A DNA stretch of 64,000 nt from an uncultured Draconibacterium sp. (lineage in GTDB: Bacteria > Bacteroidota > Bacteroidia > Bacteroidales > Prolixibacteraceae), in NCBI GenBank assembly GCA_947492175.1, contig CANLMQ010000021.1:1-64000 (forward strand), read 5' to 3'. The notes under the pieces were generated by a model that had not been told where the DNA came from, made no database searches, and worked only from the letters and a program-made list of their open reading frames with translations. Of this stretch, positions 23,489 to 31,808 are shown in pieces. Position 1 is the stretch's first letter, and every line of letters begins with the position of its first letter. Position numbers and translations under genes: made by a program.

Positions 23489-26227
23489 ATGAAAAACCTA
23501 AACTGTGTTCTATTAATTTTCTTTTTTACAGGATTATCTTTTATATGTAACTCTCAGTCTTTTTCAAATCAGCATTCGTATTGGCCTGAAGTAAAACCAG
23601 AAGCAAAACCCTGGACGCGCTGGTGGTGGTTGGGAAGTGCAGTAGATCAGCCTAATATTAACCGGTTAATAAAAGAATATGCACAAAAAGGAATAGGCGG
23701 AGTTGAAATAACACCAGTTTACGGAGTAAAAGAAGAGGAAAACAATAATATTGACTTTCTCTCGCCACAGTGGATAGATATGCTTAAGGCAACAGTTCAA
23801 GCCGGCAGCGAGAATAATGTGGGTGTTGATATGAATACGGGAACCGGCTGGCCATTTGGAGGCCCTTTGGTTAGTGATGAGTATGCAGCCAAAATGATGC
23901 ACTTTCATCAGCTGGGAAATTGCAGTGATAAAGAGCTTGCTGAATTTATTCAAAAAATCAAAACTTCCGAAACCGAAGTTTTACTGGCTTTGTCTGCCAC
24001 TAACAGCGATAACGAGCGAGTAAATCTGTTAAAACCAGGAACTTCGGTCCTTGATATTAATCCGGTTGACAGAAAAGTACTTGCAGTAACCCAAGTAAAT
24101 ACCGGGCAAAAAGTAAAACGTGCCGCTCCGGGTGGCGAAGGATTGGTCTTTAATCATTTTTCAAAACAGTCTACAAAACAATATCTGGATCGTTTTGATA
24201 AAGCATTTCAGGAAAATCCCGGCGTGCGTTGCTTTTTTAACGACAGCTACGAACTGGACAAAGCGGGTGCAGCTACCGGGTTATTCGATACTTTCTTAAA
24301 GTTGAAAGGATATGATTTATCTCTTTATGTTAAAGAGTTAAGCGGCGAAGGAAATGAAGATCTTATTTCGCGAATAAAAGCAGATTACCGCGATGTAATT
24401 GGCGAAATGTTGCTTGCCAATTTTACACAAACCTGGACGAATTGGGCGCATTCGTACGGTTCAACTACACGAAACCAGGCACATGGTTCGCCGGGTAACC
24501 TTATTGATTTATATGCGGCGGTGGATATTCCTGAAATGGAAACTTTTCATGCAACCAATTTCCCTTTTTTACAGGAATTCATTGACAAGAGTGACGCGAA
24601 ACATACAGAAAGTAATAAACTTTTTAAAAAGTTTGCGTCTTCGGCAGCCCATATAAAAGGAGAAAAACTGGTGTCGTGCGAAAGTTTTACCTGGCTAAAC
24701 GAGCACTATAAAACTCCTTTGTACCAGTGTAAAGCTGAAATTGATGAGTTATTTGTAAAAGGTGTTACGCACATGTTTTTTCATGGAACAACTTATTCTC
24801 CAGCGAGGGCAGACTGGCCCGGATGGTCGTTTTACGCTTCGGTGCACATGGAGCCTCAGAATCCGCAGTGGGAGAATTTGTCTGCTATGAACAGTTACAT
24901 AACGCGCTGTCAATCGGTTTTACAAAGCGGTAAACATACAAACGATTTTTTAGTGTTCTGGTCGCCCGATGATTACAATCACGACGCCAAAGGACTTGAA
25001 AAAAAGCTGACTTTACATAATTCGGAAGACTGGGTAAATATGCCTGAAATTGAAGAATTGCTGGATAAAGGTTATTTATTCGATTTTGCAACCGATCGTA
25101 TTCTTGCAGAGTCAGAAGTTGAAGGAAACAAGTTGCTGACCGTTGAGCATATTCCTTATAAAGCCATTGTACTACCGCAGTTAAACAGGATAAAGATTGA
25201 AACATTTAAAAATTTAATGGGATTAGCAGAGCAAGGAGTCTCGTTAATATTCAGTAACATTCCAACAAAAGTTTCGGGATTTAAAGATTTTGAACAAAAA
25301 GAAGCTGATTTGGCCAGTTTAATCAACCAGCTGCATTTTACCCCAGTAGGAGATATCAAAGTTGCCTCAAAAGGGAAAGGGACGATTTACGTGGGAAATG
25401 CAGAGACTGCTCTTGAGAAATGCGGTATTACAAGAGAAAGTCTAATTGACAATCACATAAAAAACATTTCACGAAAAACGGATGACGGGTATTATTATTT
25501 TATCGCCAATCACGAGAAACAGGATATAGAAGAATGGTTATCCTTTAAATATTCTGCTGCAAATGCCTTGTTAATGAATCCCATGAATGGCCAGATGAAT
25601 ACAGCAGAAATGGATGGAAACAAAGTGAAGATTCATCTCAGATCGGGGGAATCAATGATAGTATATTTTACAGATAAAGAAATTAAGGATGTTGAAAAAG
25701 TACGGAATTTATCAGAAGAAAACACCATTGAAATAACCAACAAGTGGAGATTAAAGGCTTTGAATGGAGGCCCCGATTTGTTTAACGAATTAACCCTTCG
25801 GAAACTAAAATTCTGGACAGATCTGGAAGAGCCTGTATTAAAAAGGTTTTCCGAAACATGCGAATATTCGACAACTTTCAAAATAAAAAAGCTCAAAGCA
25901 GACGATTATTTACTGCGCTTTGAAAATGTAGAAACTTCGGTAACCGTTTTTGTAAATGACCGGGAAGTAGCTACACTCTGGAGTTTCCCATTTGAAGTCA
26001 ATATCGGAGAATACGTAAAAAAAGGGGAGAATAGACTTCGGCTTCATGTTTCTAATCTCGCCGCTAACCGAATTCGATACATGGATAGGGAAGGCATTGA
26101 ATGGAAGAAATTTGAAAATATTAATGTGGTGAATCTTGATTACAAACCATTGGATGCTTCAAACTGGGACATATTACCATCCGGATTAAATGGTAAGGTT
26201 AGTGTAGTTGAACTTTCACTTGACTGA
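23489..26227 (+). CDS. Secreted glycoside hydrolase, GH106-like (alpha-L-rhamnosidase type)
   Basis: A 912-residue exported enzyme with a signal peptide (cleavage near SFICNSQ, residue 23). The N-terminus PWTRWWWLGSAVDQPNINRLI, followed by GGVEITPVYG and NTGTGWPFGGP, is typical of the GH106 alpha-L-rhamnosidase group. The central part carries the long catalytic barrel, and the C-terminus is a jelly-roll carbohydrate-binding-like domain (about 790-905). It would cleave rhamnose or a related sugar from plant or algal polysaccharide in the periplasm. It stands alone, with no SusCD pair nearby; the window's SusCD operon is more than 30 kb away. Confidence 0.78.
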   Translation: MKNLNCVLLIFFFTGLSFICNSQSFSNQHSYWPEVKPEAKPWTRWWWLGSAVDQPNINRLIKEYAQKGIGGVEITPVYGVKEEENNNIDFLSPQWIDMLKATVQAGSENNVGVDMNTGTGWPFGGPLVSDEYAAKMMHFHQLGNCSDKELAEFIQKIKTSETEVLLALSATNSDNERVNLLKPGTSVLDINPVDRKVLAVTQVNTGQKVKRAAPGGEGLVFNHFSKQSTKQYLDRFDKAFQENPGVRCFFNDSYELDKAGAATGLFDTFLKLKGYDLSLYVKELSGEGNEDLISRIKADYRDVIGEMLLANFTQTWTNWAHSYGSTTRNQAHGSPGNLIDLYAAVDIPEMETFHATNFPFLQEFIDKSDAKHTESNKLFKKFASSAAHIKGEKLVSCESFTWLNEHYKTPLYQCKAEIDELFVKGVTHMFFHGTTYSPARADWPGWSFYASVHMEPQNPQWENLSAMNSYITRCQSVLQSGKHTNDFLVFWSPDDYNHDAKGLEKKLTLHNSEDWVNMPEIEELLDKGYLFDFATDRILAESEVEGNKLLTVEHIPYKAIVLPQLNRIKIETFKNLMGLAEQGVSLIFSNIPTKVSGFKDFEQKEADLASLINQLHFTPVGDIKVASKGKGTIYVGNAETALEKCGITRESLIDNHIKNISRKTDDGYYYFIANHEKQDIEEWLSFKYSAANALLMNPMNGQMNTAEMDGNKVKIHLRSGESMIVYFTDKEIKDVEKVRNLSEENTIEITNKWRLKALNGGPDLFNELTLRKLKFWTDLEEPVLKRFSETCEYSTTFKIKKLKADDYLLRFENVETSVTVFVNDREVATLWSFPFEVNIGEYVKKGENRLRLHVSNLAANRIRYMDREGIEWKKFENINVVNLDYKPLDASNWDILPSGLNGKVSVVELSLD

Positions 26228-26332
26228 AGAATATGATTCAGCATAAGATGAAATGTCTTTCTGTAACTTTCAAAATAAAATATTGCTATTTAACGTAAAA
26301 GTTACATCTATCTAAATTCATTTTAAATAAGC

Positions 26333-26362
26333 TTGCATATTAAAAAAAACGATTTATATTTG
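26333..26362 (+). promoter_or_regulatory. Methionine operon promoter (-33 and -7)
   Basis: TTG (26333-26335) and TATATTTG (26355-26362) are separated by 19 nt. Transcription would start near 26367, 17 nt before the leader ORF. Confidence 0.75.
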
Positions 26363-26383
26363 CGGCATACAAAATCGACAACG

Positions 26384-26476
26384 ATGAATTTAGAAACAAG
26401 AAATATCTTTTCTTTTGCGGTAGTAAACAACTACAGCACTATGTTCATGTCGTCTATGTCTATGTTTATGCGCTAG
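26384..26476 (+). CDS. Met-rich leader peptide of the methionine operon
   Basis: A 30-codon ORF starting just after the promoter. Its last eleven residues are MFMSSMSMFMR, with five Met; Met is otherwise only at the start. This is the layout of a ribosome-sensing leader peptide: scarce charged Met-tRNA would stall ribosomes on these codons. A hairpin starting in the stop codon follows (26476-26508). The next genes encode an aspartokinase-like protein, MetY and MetA, all of the methionine pathway. The peptide itself is probably not functional. No SAM riboswitch fold was recognised in this leader. Confidence 0.7.
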   Translation: MNLETRNIFSFAVVNNYSTMFMSSMSMFMR

Positions 26477-26508
26477 CCTTCCTGCAGTGTTAAACATTGT
26501 TCGAAGGC
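26476..26508 (+). promoter_or_regulatory. Putative attenuator hairpin after the Met leader peptide
   Basis: GCCTTC (26476-26481) pairs with GAAGGC (26503-26508), and inside it CAGTG pairs with CATTG (one G-T pair) around a TTAAA loop. The stem opens with the G of the leader stop codon, so a ribosome stalled on the last Met codons would cover its 5' arm. The T-rich stretch after it (ATTCTTATCTC) is weak, so termination is plausible but not certain. Confidence 0.6.
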
Positions 26509-26560
26509 ATTCTTATCTCAAGCGTTTACAATCAAATTAATTTTATAAAGAGGAAATTTT

Positions 26561-27877
26561 ATGTCGGATAGTATTATTCGATTGGGCGGTAGCCACATTG
26601 GCAATGCTCATTCAATTCATAATTTAACAGAGTATTTAGGGCGAAAAAAAGGGCGTAAATTTGTTGTAGTTTCGGCCATTGATGGATTATTAGATCTAAT
26701 TAACCAGCAAATTTCAACCGTTTTTCAGAGTGATTTAAATGATCAGGAAGTACTGGAAAAACTTTCTTTATTTTATACAGAACGGGTTGCTGGCAAAGTA
26801 TCGAAAGAGTATGATGAATTAGCACTGCAGCTGATTAGTTTACTTAAAGGGATTGCTTTAATTGGTGATTATTCCAGGGCGCTAAAAGATCAGGTGTTTA
26901 GTTTTGCCGAAAAACTTTCAGTAGAAATATTAAAAGCACAGTGGCCAACAGGTTCTGTGTTGCAGGTTCAGGACATTGAACTGCTGGCTACTTCGGATTT
27001 CGGAACGGCAACGTTTATTTCGGTTAACCGCTCAAAACTTCAAAACTTACCAGATGGAATTTATTTTATTCCCGGATCATTCGGAATAACAGAAAATGGA
27101 AAGCTGGCGCGCACAGGAACAACCTCGGCCGATTATACTGCGGCATTTTTAACAAAAGAACTTGGTGCCGACAAGCTGGAGCTTTGGGATTTGGATAACG
27201 ATTTTCAGCGAGCTGATCCGGAAATAATCGACAACCTTGAGAAGATAAAACGCCTGACATACTCTGAAGCAAGTGAACTGGCCTACTTTGAGCATTATTC
27301 ATTTCATCCGCGAACGGTGGAACCTCTTGAACATAAACATATACCGATCGAAGTGATAAATTCTGATTCATCGGAAGGAATAGTTGAAACAGTAATTAAT
27401 ACAGAAACGTTTATCGAGGACCAGATTGTTAAAAGTGTGGCATGCACCGATGACATTTCTTTGTTAAAACTGGATGGGCCGGGAGTAGGTTTAAAGCCCG
27501 GTATTCTGGCAAAGGTAACATCGCAGCTCAACGATTCCGGTATCAACATTAAATCGGTAATTACATCCCAAACGTCAATTAATTTTATTCTAAGTCTTAA
27601 AAACGGAGAGAAAGCGCTAAAATTAATCCAGAAGTTAGGATTTTCATCTGTTACTGAAATTTCACTGGTAAACGATATTTCGTTAATTGGTGTGGTGGGG
27701 CATGGAATGCAACATGCTTTCGGAGTATCTGCAAAAATTTTTACCGCAGTTGCCAACAATAAGATCAATGTGGTGTTAAGTGGTTCAGGGGCTTCTGATT
27801 TAGTAAGTTATCTGGTTGTACAGAAATCAGACAAAGAAAAAAGTGTCAGGGAAATTTATCAGGCATTTTTCAAGTAA
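26561..27877 (+). CDS. Aspartokinase-like protein with altered active site
   Basis: A 438-residue protein with the amino-acid-kinase fold followed by two ACT domains (about 295-438; SLLKLDGPGVGLKPGILAKV and SLIGVVGHGM), as in monofunctional aspartokinases. The catalytic motifs differ: the N-terminal K-F-G-G-T/S-S is R-L-G-G-S-H (R7), and the G-R-G-G-S-D loop reads ARTGTTSAD (183-191). The DVDGxxTADPR region is LDNDFQRADPE. It may be a low-activity kinase or a regulatory homologue. It has no homoserine dehydrogenase domain. It is the first gene of the methionine operon and is separated from metY by 57 nt. Confidence 0.82.
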   Translation: MSDSIIRLGGSHIGNAHSIHNLTEYLGRKKGRKFVVVSAIDGLLDLINQQISTVFQSDLNDQEVLEKLSLFYTERVAGKVSKEYDELALQLISLLKGIALIGDYSRALKDQVFSFAEKLSVEILKAQWPTGSVLQVQDIELLATSDFGTATFISVNRSKLQNLPDGIYFIPGSFGITENGKLARTGTTSADYTAAFLTKELGADKLELWDLDNDFQRADPEIIDNLEKIKRLTYSEASELAYFEHYSFHPRTVEPLEHKHIPIEVINSDSSEGIVETVINTETFIEDQIVKSVACTDDISLLKLDGPGVGLKPGILAKVTSQLNDSGINIKSVITSQTSINFILSLKNGEKALKLIQKLGFSSVTEISLVNDISLIGVVGHGMQHAFGVSAKIFTAVANNKINVVLSGSGASDLVSYLVVQKSDKEKSVREIYQAFFK

Positions 27878-27934
27878 TACAAGGATGCATTAACCCTCTA
27901 TAAACTAGTTTTTTTATAATCCAAAAATAACAAC

Positions 27935-29239
27935 ATGACAACAAAAAAATTAAATTTTGAAACACTGCAGCAACATGCAGGCCAACAACCCGATCCAACT
28001 ACCAATTCGCGGGCTGTCCCAATTTACCAAACAACTTCGTATGTATTTAACGATGCAGAGCATGCAGCCAACCTATTTGGCTTGAAAGAGTTTGGTAATA
28101 TTTATACAAGAATAATGAATCCAACTTCCGATGTTTTCGAACAGCGAATTGCAGCGTTGGAGGGTGGGGCAGCAGCCTTGGCGGTAAGCTCGGGTCATGC
28201 CGCACAATTTCTTGCATTGAACAATATTCTAGACATTGGCGACAACATAGTTTCTTCGCCGTATTTATATGGAGGTACGTATAACCAGTTTAAAGTAACT
28301 TTTAAACGTTTGGGAATTGAAGCACGTTTAACTGAAGATTTGGAGCCGGCTTCGTTTGAAAAATTGATTGACGAAAACACCAAGGCTATTTATCTTGAAA
28401 CCATTGGAAACCCGGGATTTGTTATTCCTGACTTTGATGCAATTTCTGCCGTGGCAAAAAAACACGATATCCCTTTTATTGTGGATAACACTTTTGCCGG
28501 AGGTGGCTATTTGTTTCGTCCGATTGAGCACGGAGCCGACATTGTTGTAGAATCGGCAACCAAATGGATTGGAGGGCATGGAACAAGTATTGGCGGCGTA
28601 ATTATTGATGCCGGAACTTACAATTGGGGGAATGGCAAATTCCCCGGATTTACAGAGCCATCAGAGGGATATCACGGCTTAAAATACTGGGATATTTTCA
28701 ATTTCGACGGGCCATTCGGAAATATTGCATTTATAATTAAAGCACGTGTTGAAGGATTGCGTGATTTTGGTTCGGCTTTAAGTCCTTTTAATTCATTCCT
28801 CTTGATACAAGGTTTGGAAACGTTGTCGCTTCGTATGGACCGCCACACAGAAAATACGATTGCTTTGGCAAAATGGTTGGAGCAACATCCAAAAGTAGAA
28901 AGTGTAAATTATCCGGGACTTGAGAATAATCCTTCGTATAAAAACGCACAGAAATATCTGCCTAAGGGTGCGGGAGGAGTATTATCGTTTAACGTGAAAG
29001 GCGATAAAGAAACAGCAAATAAAGTAGTAAATAGTTTAGGGTTGGTGAGCCATCTTGCAAATGTTGGCGATTCAAAAACACTTATTATCCAGCCGGCTGC
29101 TACAACTCATCAGCAATTGTCGGATGAAGCACAAATTGCTGCCGGAGTATATCCTACGCTGCTGCGGGTAAGTGTTGGATTGGAACACATCGATGACATT
29201 ATAGCCGACTTTGAACAAGCCTTGGCCAAAGTTGATTAA
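27935..29239 (+). CDS. metY: O-acetylhomoserine aminocarboxypropyltransferase (sulfhydrylase)
   Basis: A PLP enzyme of the Cys/Met metabolism family, 434 residues. MetY uses sulfide and O-acetylhomoserine to make homocysteine, in the cytoplasm. The PLP lysine is K210 in SATKWIGGHG, and other core motifs are SSGHAAQ, SPYLYGGTYNQF, DNTFAGGGYLFRP and the C-terminal RVSVGLEHIDDIIADF. The long GNGKFPGFTEPSEGYHG insert is typical of MetY as opposed to MetB. It lies between the aspartokinase-like gene and metA. A perfect 11-bp hairpin separates it from metA. Confidence 0.95.
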   Translation: MTTKKLNFETLQQHAGQQPDPTTNSRAVPIYQTTSYVFNDAEHAANLFGLKEFGNIYTRIMNPTSDVFEQRIAALEGGAAALAVSSGHAAQFLALNNILDIGDNIVSSPYLYGGTYNQFKVTFKRLGIEARLTEDLEPASFEKLIDENTKAIYLETIGNPGFVIPDFDAISAVAKKHDIPFIVDNTFAGGGYLFRPIEHGADIVVESATKWIGGHGTSIGGVIIDAGTYNWGNGKFPGFTEPSEGYHGLKYWDIFNFDGPFGNIAFIIKARVEGLRDFGSALSPFNSFLLIQGLETLSLRMDRHTENTIALAKWLEQHPKVESVNYPGLENNPSYKNAQKYLPKGAGGVLSFNVKGDKETANKVVNSLGLVSHLANVGDSKTLIIQPAATTHQQLSDEAQIAAGVYPTLLRVSVGLEHIDDIIADFEQALAKVD

Positions 29240-29257
29240 TTTTGCAAAAGATAAAAA

Positions 29258-29285
29258 GTAGAGACAAGCTTTGTCTTGTCTCTAC
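29258..29285. repeat. Perfect 11-bp inverted repeat between metY and metA
   Basis: GTAGAGACAAG and CTTGTCTCTAC surround a 6-nt loop. No T-run follows. It may be an mRNA-stability or partial-termination element, or a dispersed palindrome; similar GTAGAGAC-type palindromes occur in other genomes as far as I recall. Confidence 0.55.
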
Positions 29286-29323
29286 AAGTTTAGAAAGAAG
29301 AAAACATTTAATACGTATTTTTT

Positions 29324-30241
29324 ATGCCTTTAAATATTCCCGACAAATTACCTGCAATAAAGATTCTGCGCGAGGAAAACATTTTTGTAATGAATCAATC
29401 GCGTGCAATACATCAGGATATTCGTCCCTTAAAAATTATTATTCTGAATTTGATGCCGCTTAAAATTACAACAGAGACAGATTTGTTGCGTTTGCTTTCA
29501 AATTCGCCGCTTCAGATTGAAATCGATTTTTTGAAAATTAAAGGGCATACTCCTAAAAATACACCCTCGGATCATATGGAAGCATTTTACCGTAATTTTG
29601 ATGAATTAAACAATCAGAAATACGATGGAATGATTATTACCGGCGCACCTGTTGAACAGCTGGAGTTTGAGGATGTTACCTACTGGGAAGAAATGAAGCA
29701 AATTCTTGACTGGGCAGAACATCATGTAACTTCAACCCTTTTTATATGCTGGGCAGCACAAGCCGGATTATTTCATTATTACGGAGTTCCGAAATATTCG
29801 TTGCCAAAGAAAATGTTTGGCGTATTTGAATACAAGTTAACTCATCCAAAACTTCCTATATTCAGGGGATTTGATGATTTATTTTATGTTCCTCATTCAC
29901 GTCATACAGAGATCAAGGAAGCCGATGTAAAAAAGGTAAAAGAGCTTAAAATTATTGCAACATCTAAAGAAGCAGGCGTATCAATAGTAAAAGCAAAAAA
30001 TGGGCGGCAACTGTTTATTACAGGTCATGCAGAATATTCACGTCACACACTTGATGGAGAATTTAAACGCGACAAGGCAAAAAATCTGCCCATAGATATT
30101 CCAATTAACTATTACTCCGACAACAATCCTGAGAATATACCCTTGATGCGCTGGAAGTCAACAGCCAACCTACTGTTTTCAAACTGGTTAAATTACTACG
30201 TATATCAGGAAACTCCTTACGACCTGGAAAAGATTAGTTAA
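29324..30241 (+). CDS. metA: Homoserine O-acetyltransferase (MetA family)
   Basis: A 305-residue acyltransferase that activates homoserine for homocysteine synthesis. The catalytic Cys is C142 in STLFICWAAQAG, and the His/Glu part is ITGHAEYSRHT. Residue 111, in GAPVEQLEF, is Glu. Published work on MetA specificity links Glu at this site to acetyl-CoA and Gly to succinyl-CoA, so this enzyme should make O-acetylhomoserine, the substrate of the neighbouring MetY. It follows metY by 84 nt, with a hairpin between, and is followed by a strong hairpin at 30264-30297. Confidence 0.94.
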   Translation: MPLNIPDKLPAIKILREENIFVMNQSRAIHQDIRPLKIIILNLMPLKITTETDLLRLLSNSPLQIEIDFLKIKGHTPKNTPSDHMEAFYRNFDELNNQKYDGMIITGAPVEQLEFEDVTYWEEMKQILDWAEHHVTSTLFICWAAQAGLFHYYGVPKYSLPKKMFGVFEYKLTHPKLPIFRGFDDLFYVPHSRHTEIKEADVKKVKELKIIATSKEAGVSIVKAKNGRQLFITGHAEYSRHTLDGEFKRDKAKNLPIDIPINYYSDNNPENIPLMRWKSTANLLFSNWLNYYVYQETPYDLEKIS

Positions 30242-30263
30242 TAAATAAAATAAAGCGTTGAAG

Positions 30264-30297
30264 AATCAGGTTATTCTTTAAACGGAATAACCTGATT
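30264..30297 (+). terminator. Terminator-like hairpin after metA
   Basis: AATCAGGTTATTC and GAATAACCTGATT form a perfect 13-bp stem with an 8-nt loop. No T-run follows, so it could be a 3'-end processing or stability hairpin. Confidence 0.6.
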
Positions 30298-30347
30298 AAT
30301 AAAAGACGATCGATATTTCTTTATTTCCAACTTTCAGGATTAAACTG

Positions 30348-30355
30348 TAATTTTG
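30348..30355 (+). promoter_or_regulatory. elbB promoter, -7 box
   Basis: TAATTTTG matches TAnnTTTG, 27 nt upstream of the ATG. Confidence 0.5.
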
Positions 30356-30382
30356 AAGTAGAAAATCAAAAAGAGACTATAA

Positions 30383-31030
30383 ATGAAAAAAATTGCAGTT
30401 GTTTTGGCAGGAAATGGAGTTTATGATGGGGCTGAAATTCACGAAGCCACCTTAACTATGCTGGCCATCGCACAAAATGGTGCCCAATACCAGTGTTTTG
30501 CTCCGGATATAAATCAAACGCATGTAGTTAATCACATAACCGGGGAAGAAATGCCGGAGAGCCGCAATGTACTTATTGAAGCAGCGCGTATTGCCCGCGG
30601 AAACATTAAAGCACTGTCGGAATATAATGCAGCAGACTTTGATGGCATTGTTTTCCCGGGTGGATATGGAGCAGCAAAAAACCTTTGTACTTTCGCCTTT
30701 GATGGCCCCGACTGTAAAGTAAATGAAGATGTTGAAAAGGCAATAAGAAACACGGTTGTTGCCGAAAAACCTGTTGGAGCATTGTGTATCTCTCCAGCTT
30801 TGGTTGCCAAAGTTCTTGGCGACGTGGAAGTTACGATTGGACAAGACCAGGCAACAGCTGAAGCCATTGAAACGTTAGGTGCCACGCACATAAAAACTAC
30901 CCACGGCGAAATTGTTGTTGACGAAAAATACAAGGTTATAACTACTCCTTGTTATATGCTGGATGCCACAATCGATCAAATTGCCCTGGGAGCCAATAAT
31001 GTAGTTGCCAAGCTTCTTGAAATGATTTAA
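30383..31030 (+). CDS. elbB: ElbB-type glyoxalase / DJ-1 family protein
   Basis: A 215-residue DJ-1/PfpI-superfamily protein of the ElbB type (isoprenoid biosynthesis glyoxalase). Typical features are the N-terminal VLAGNGVYDGAEIHEA, the GIVFPGGYGAAKNLC segment, and the nucleophile Cys in ALCISPAL. Reported activity for the E. coli protein is weak glyoxalase; its cellular role is not settled. It is separated by 45 nt from the TatD-like gene and is possibly co-transcribed with it. Confidence 0.9.
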   Translation: MKKIAVVLAGNGVYDGAEIHEATLTMLAIAQNGAQYQCFAPDINQTHVVNHITGEEMPESRNVLIEAARIARGNIKALSEYNAADFDGIVFPGGYGAAKNLCTFAFDGPDCKVNEDVEKAIRNTVVAEKPVGALCISPALVAKVLGDVEVTIGQDQATAEAIETLGATHIKTTHGEIVVDEKYKVITTPCYMLDATIDQIALGANNVVAKLLEMI

Positions 31031-31075
31031 TATTTTTTGTATTAATTTCCTTGTCAGCAAAAGATTTGGTAGTTA

Positions 31076-31765
31076 ATGATGAATCCGATTCCATATATAG
31101 ATATTCATACACATCCGTATCGCAATGAAACGGATACGATTGTTGTGCAGAACATATTTCCTGGAGATGGATTTGCCGCATTTTCTGGCCGGAATTTTTA
31201 TTCCGTAGGATTACATCCGTGGCATGTTACAACTCCTAATGAAAATAATAATGCATTACAAATGATTGAAGACGCATTGGAATTTGACCATGTAATCTTT
31301 GTTGGAGAAGCTGGTTTAGACAAAGCTGTTAAAAACGATTTTAAAGAACAACAGCGGGTTTTTGAGGCTCAAGCCTATATAGCAGAAGAATACCAGTATC
31401 CATTAATTATCCACTGCATTAAGGCTTTTAATGAAATTTTGGAACTGCGAAAAAAAATGAATCCGGCAATGCCCTGGATTATGCATGGTTATAATGGTAG
31501 TCTTGAAATGACGCGACAACTTGCACGCAATAATTTCTTATTTTCTTTTGGGATCAACCTTTTTAAAACGAAGTCTAAAGCTGTTGAATCGTTTCGATAT
31601 TTACCTTTGGAAAAGATTTTTTTCGAAACAGATGAATTTGACGGTGAAGTAGATAAAATTTACGAACAGGGAGCAAAACTAAAAGGAATATCAATAGAGT
31701 TATTAAAAAAGGAATCCTGGGATAACTTTAACAGGATTGAAAAATCATTATTAAACAGGTTCTGA
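31076..31765 (+). CDS. TatD-family metal-dependent hydrolase
   Basis: A 229-residue TIM-barrel hydrolase related to TatD nucleases. Metal ligands are recognisable but atypical: DIHTH (residues 9-13) replaces the usual DTHCH; GEAGLD holds the Glu; LIIHCIKA and MHGYNG carry His; FETDEFD carries the last Asp. It is shorter than E. coli TatD. Substrate (DNA ends or other) is unknown. The ATG at 31079 is a second possible start. It precedes tcdA by 43 nt. Confidence 0.83.
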   Translation: MMNPIPYIDIHTHPYRNETDTIVVQNIFPGDGFAAFSGRNFYSVGLHPWHVTTPNENNNALQMIEDALEFDHVIFVGEAGLDKAVKNDFKEQQRVFEAQAYIAEEYQYPLIIHCIKAFNEILELRKKMNPAMPWIMHGYNGSLEMTRQLARNNFLFSFGINLFKTKSKAVESFRYLPLEKIFFETDEFDGEVDKIYEQGAKLKGISIELLKKESWDNFNRIEKSLLNRF

Positions 31766-31808
31766 TTTTTTTTCTGAAGAACCTGAATTATCTAAAAAAA
31801 TATTGAAA

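Noticed and set aside
26367..26560. SAM riboswitch in the methionine leader
   Set aside because: I could not find the conserved SAM-I-type multi-helix arrangement; the leader is better explained by the Met-rich ORF and hairpin.
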